Shown piece after piece: positions 6,184 to 6,242 of a stretch of DNA of 6,242 nucleotides (position 1 is its first letter; each line of letters begins with the position of its first letter). Source of the DNA: Desulfobacteraceae bacterium (GTDB lineage: Bacteria > Desulfobacterota > Desulfobacteria > Desulfobacterales > UBA11574). The stretch spans positions 1-6,242 of the forward strand of contig PKTV01000073.1 in the NCBI GenBank assembly GCA_002868985.1, written 5' to 3'. The notes beneath the pieces were generated by a model. That model was not told where the DNA came from. It worked only from the letters and a program-made list of their open reading frames with translations, and made no database searches. The position numbers and the translations under genes are program-made.

Positions 6184-6242
6184 CCTGTAATAAAGGCCTC
6201 CGGAGAACTCCCTCGTGGGCAAGTGGGAGAATATATCTACAA
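6181..6242 (+). other. Amber codon within recC and continuation of the RecC reading frame
   Basis: The codon at 6181-6183 is TAG. Reading on in the same frame gives PVIKASGELPRGQVGEYIY to the window edge with no further stop. This corresponds to the RecC segment that in E. coli, as I recall it, reads RRFRAAGDLPYGAFGEIFW, so it is homologous coding sequence and not a 3' untranslated region. By alignment the TAG sits at an aromatic position (Phe in E. coli). TAT or TAC (Tyr) would become TAG by a single change. No ribosome site or new start is seen right after the stop. The rest of the gene lies beyond the window. Confidence 0.85.

Noticed and set aside
6184..6242. A frameshift, rather than a stop codon, ending recC
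   Set aside because: The RecC-like sequence after the stop is in the same frame as before it, so no insertion or deletion is needed; only the TAG interrupts it.

Overview
The window carries two divergent transcription units separated by a 658-bp, AT-rich intergenic region (2955-3612). The content is ordinary chromosomal DNA from a Gram-negative bacterium: a RecBCD-type RecC together with a periplasmic B12-binding protein and its ABC importer. The protein sequences look to me like those of anaerobic Desulfobacterota (delta-proteobacteria), but that is an impression from sequence style and was not tested.

Left part (1-2954, minus strand): a compact vitamin B12 uptake and salvage operon, read from right to left as btuF (periplasmic binding protein), btuC (permease), btuD (ATPase) and the start of cobU/cobP (adenosylcobinamide kinase/guanylyltransferase, cut by the window edge). 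The genes overlap by 4 nt or are 3 nt apart, so translation is probably coupled. The importer brings in cobalamin or cobinamide, and CobU feeds imported cobinamide into nucleotide-loop assembly.

Middle (2955-3612): a clear cobalamin riboswitch on the minus strand (3138-3329) with a closed P1 stem. A good promoter candidate lies just upstream, and an intrinsic terminator (3045-3077) lies between the aptamer and btuF. This is the layout expected for B12-dependent premature termination. The riboswitch/terminator block is flanked by two inverted copies of one sequence (2964-3034 and 3452-3555). They match at 59 of 68 aligned positions, and the right copy has a 33-nt net insertion. One copy points at btuF and the other at recC.

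Right part (3613-6242, plus strand): recC, the gamma subunit of exodeoxyribonuclease V. The reading frame is stopped by a TAG codon at 6181-6183. The same frame continues beyond it with recognisable RecC sequence to the window edge. The gene is therefore either interrupted by a nonsense mutation or sequence error, or the UAG is read through, for instance as pyrrolysine. This is the most notable observation in the window.
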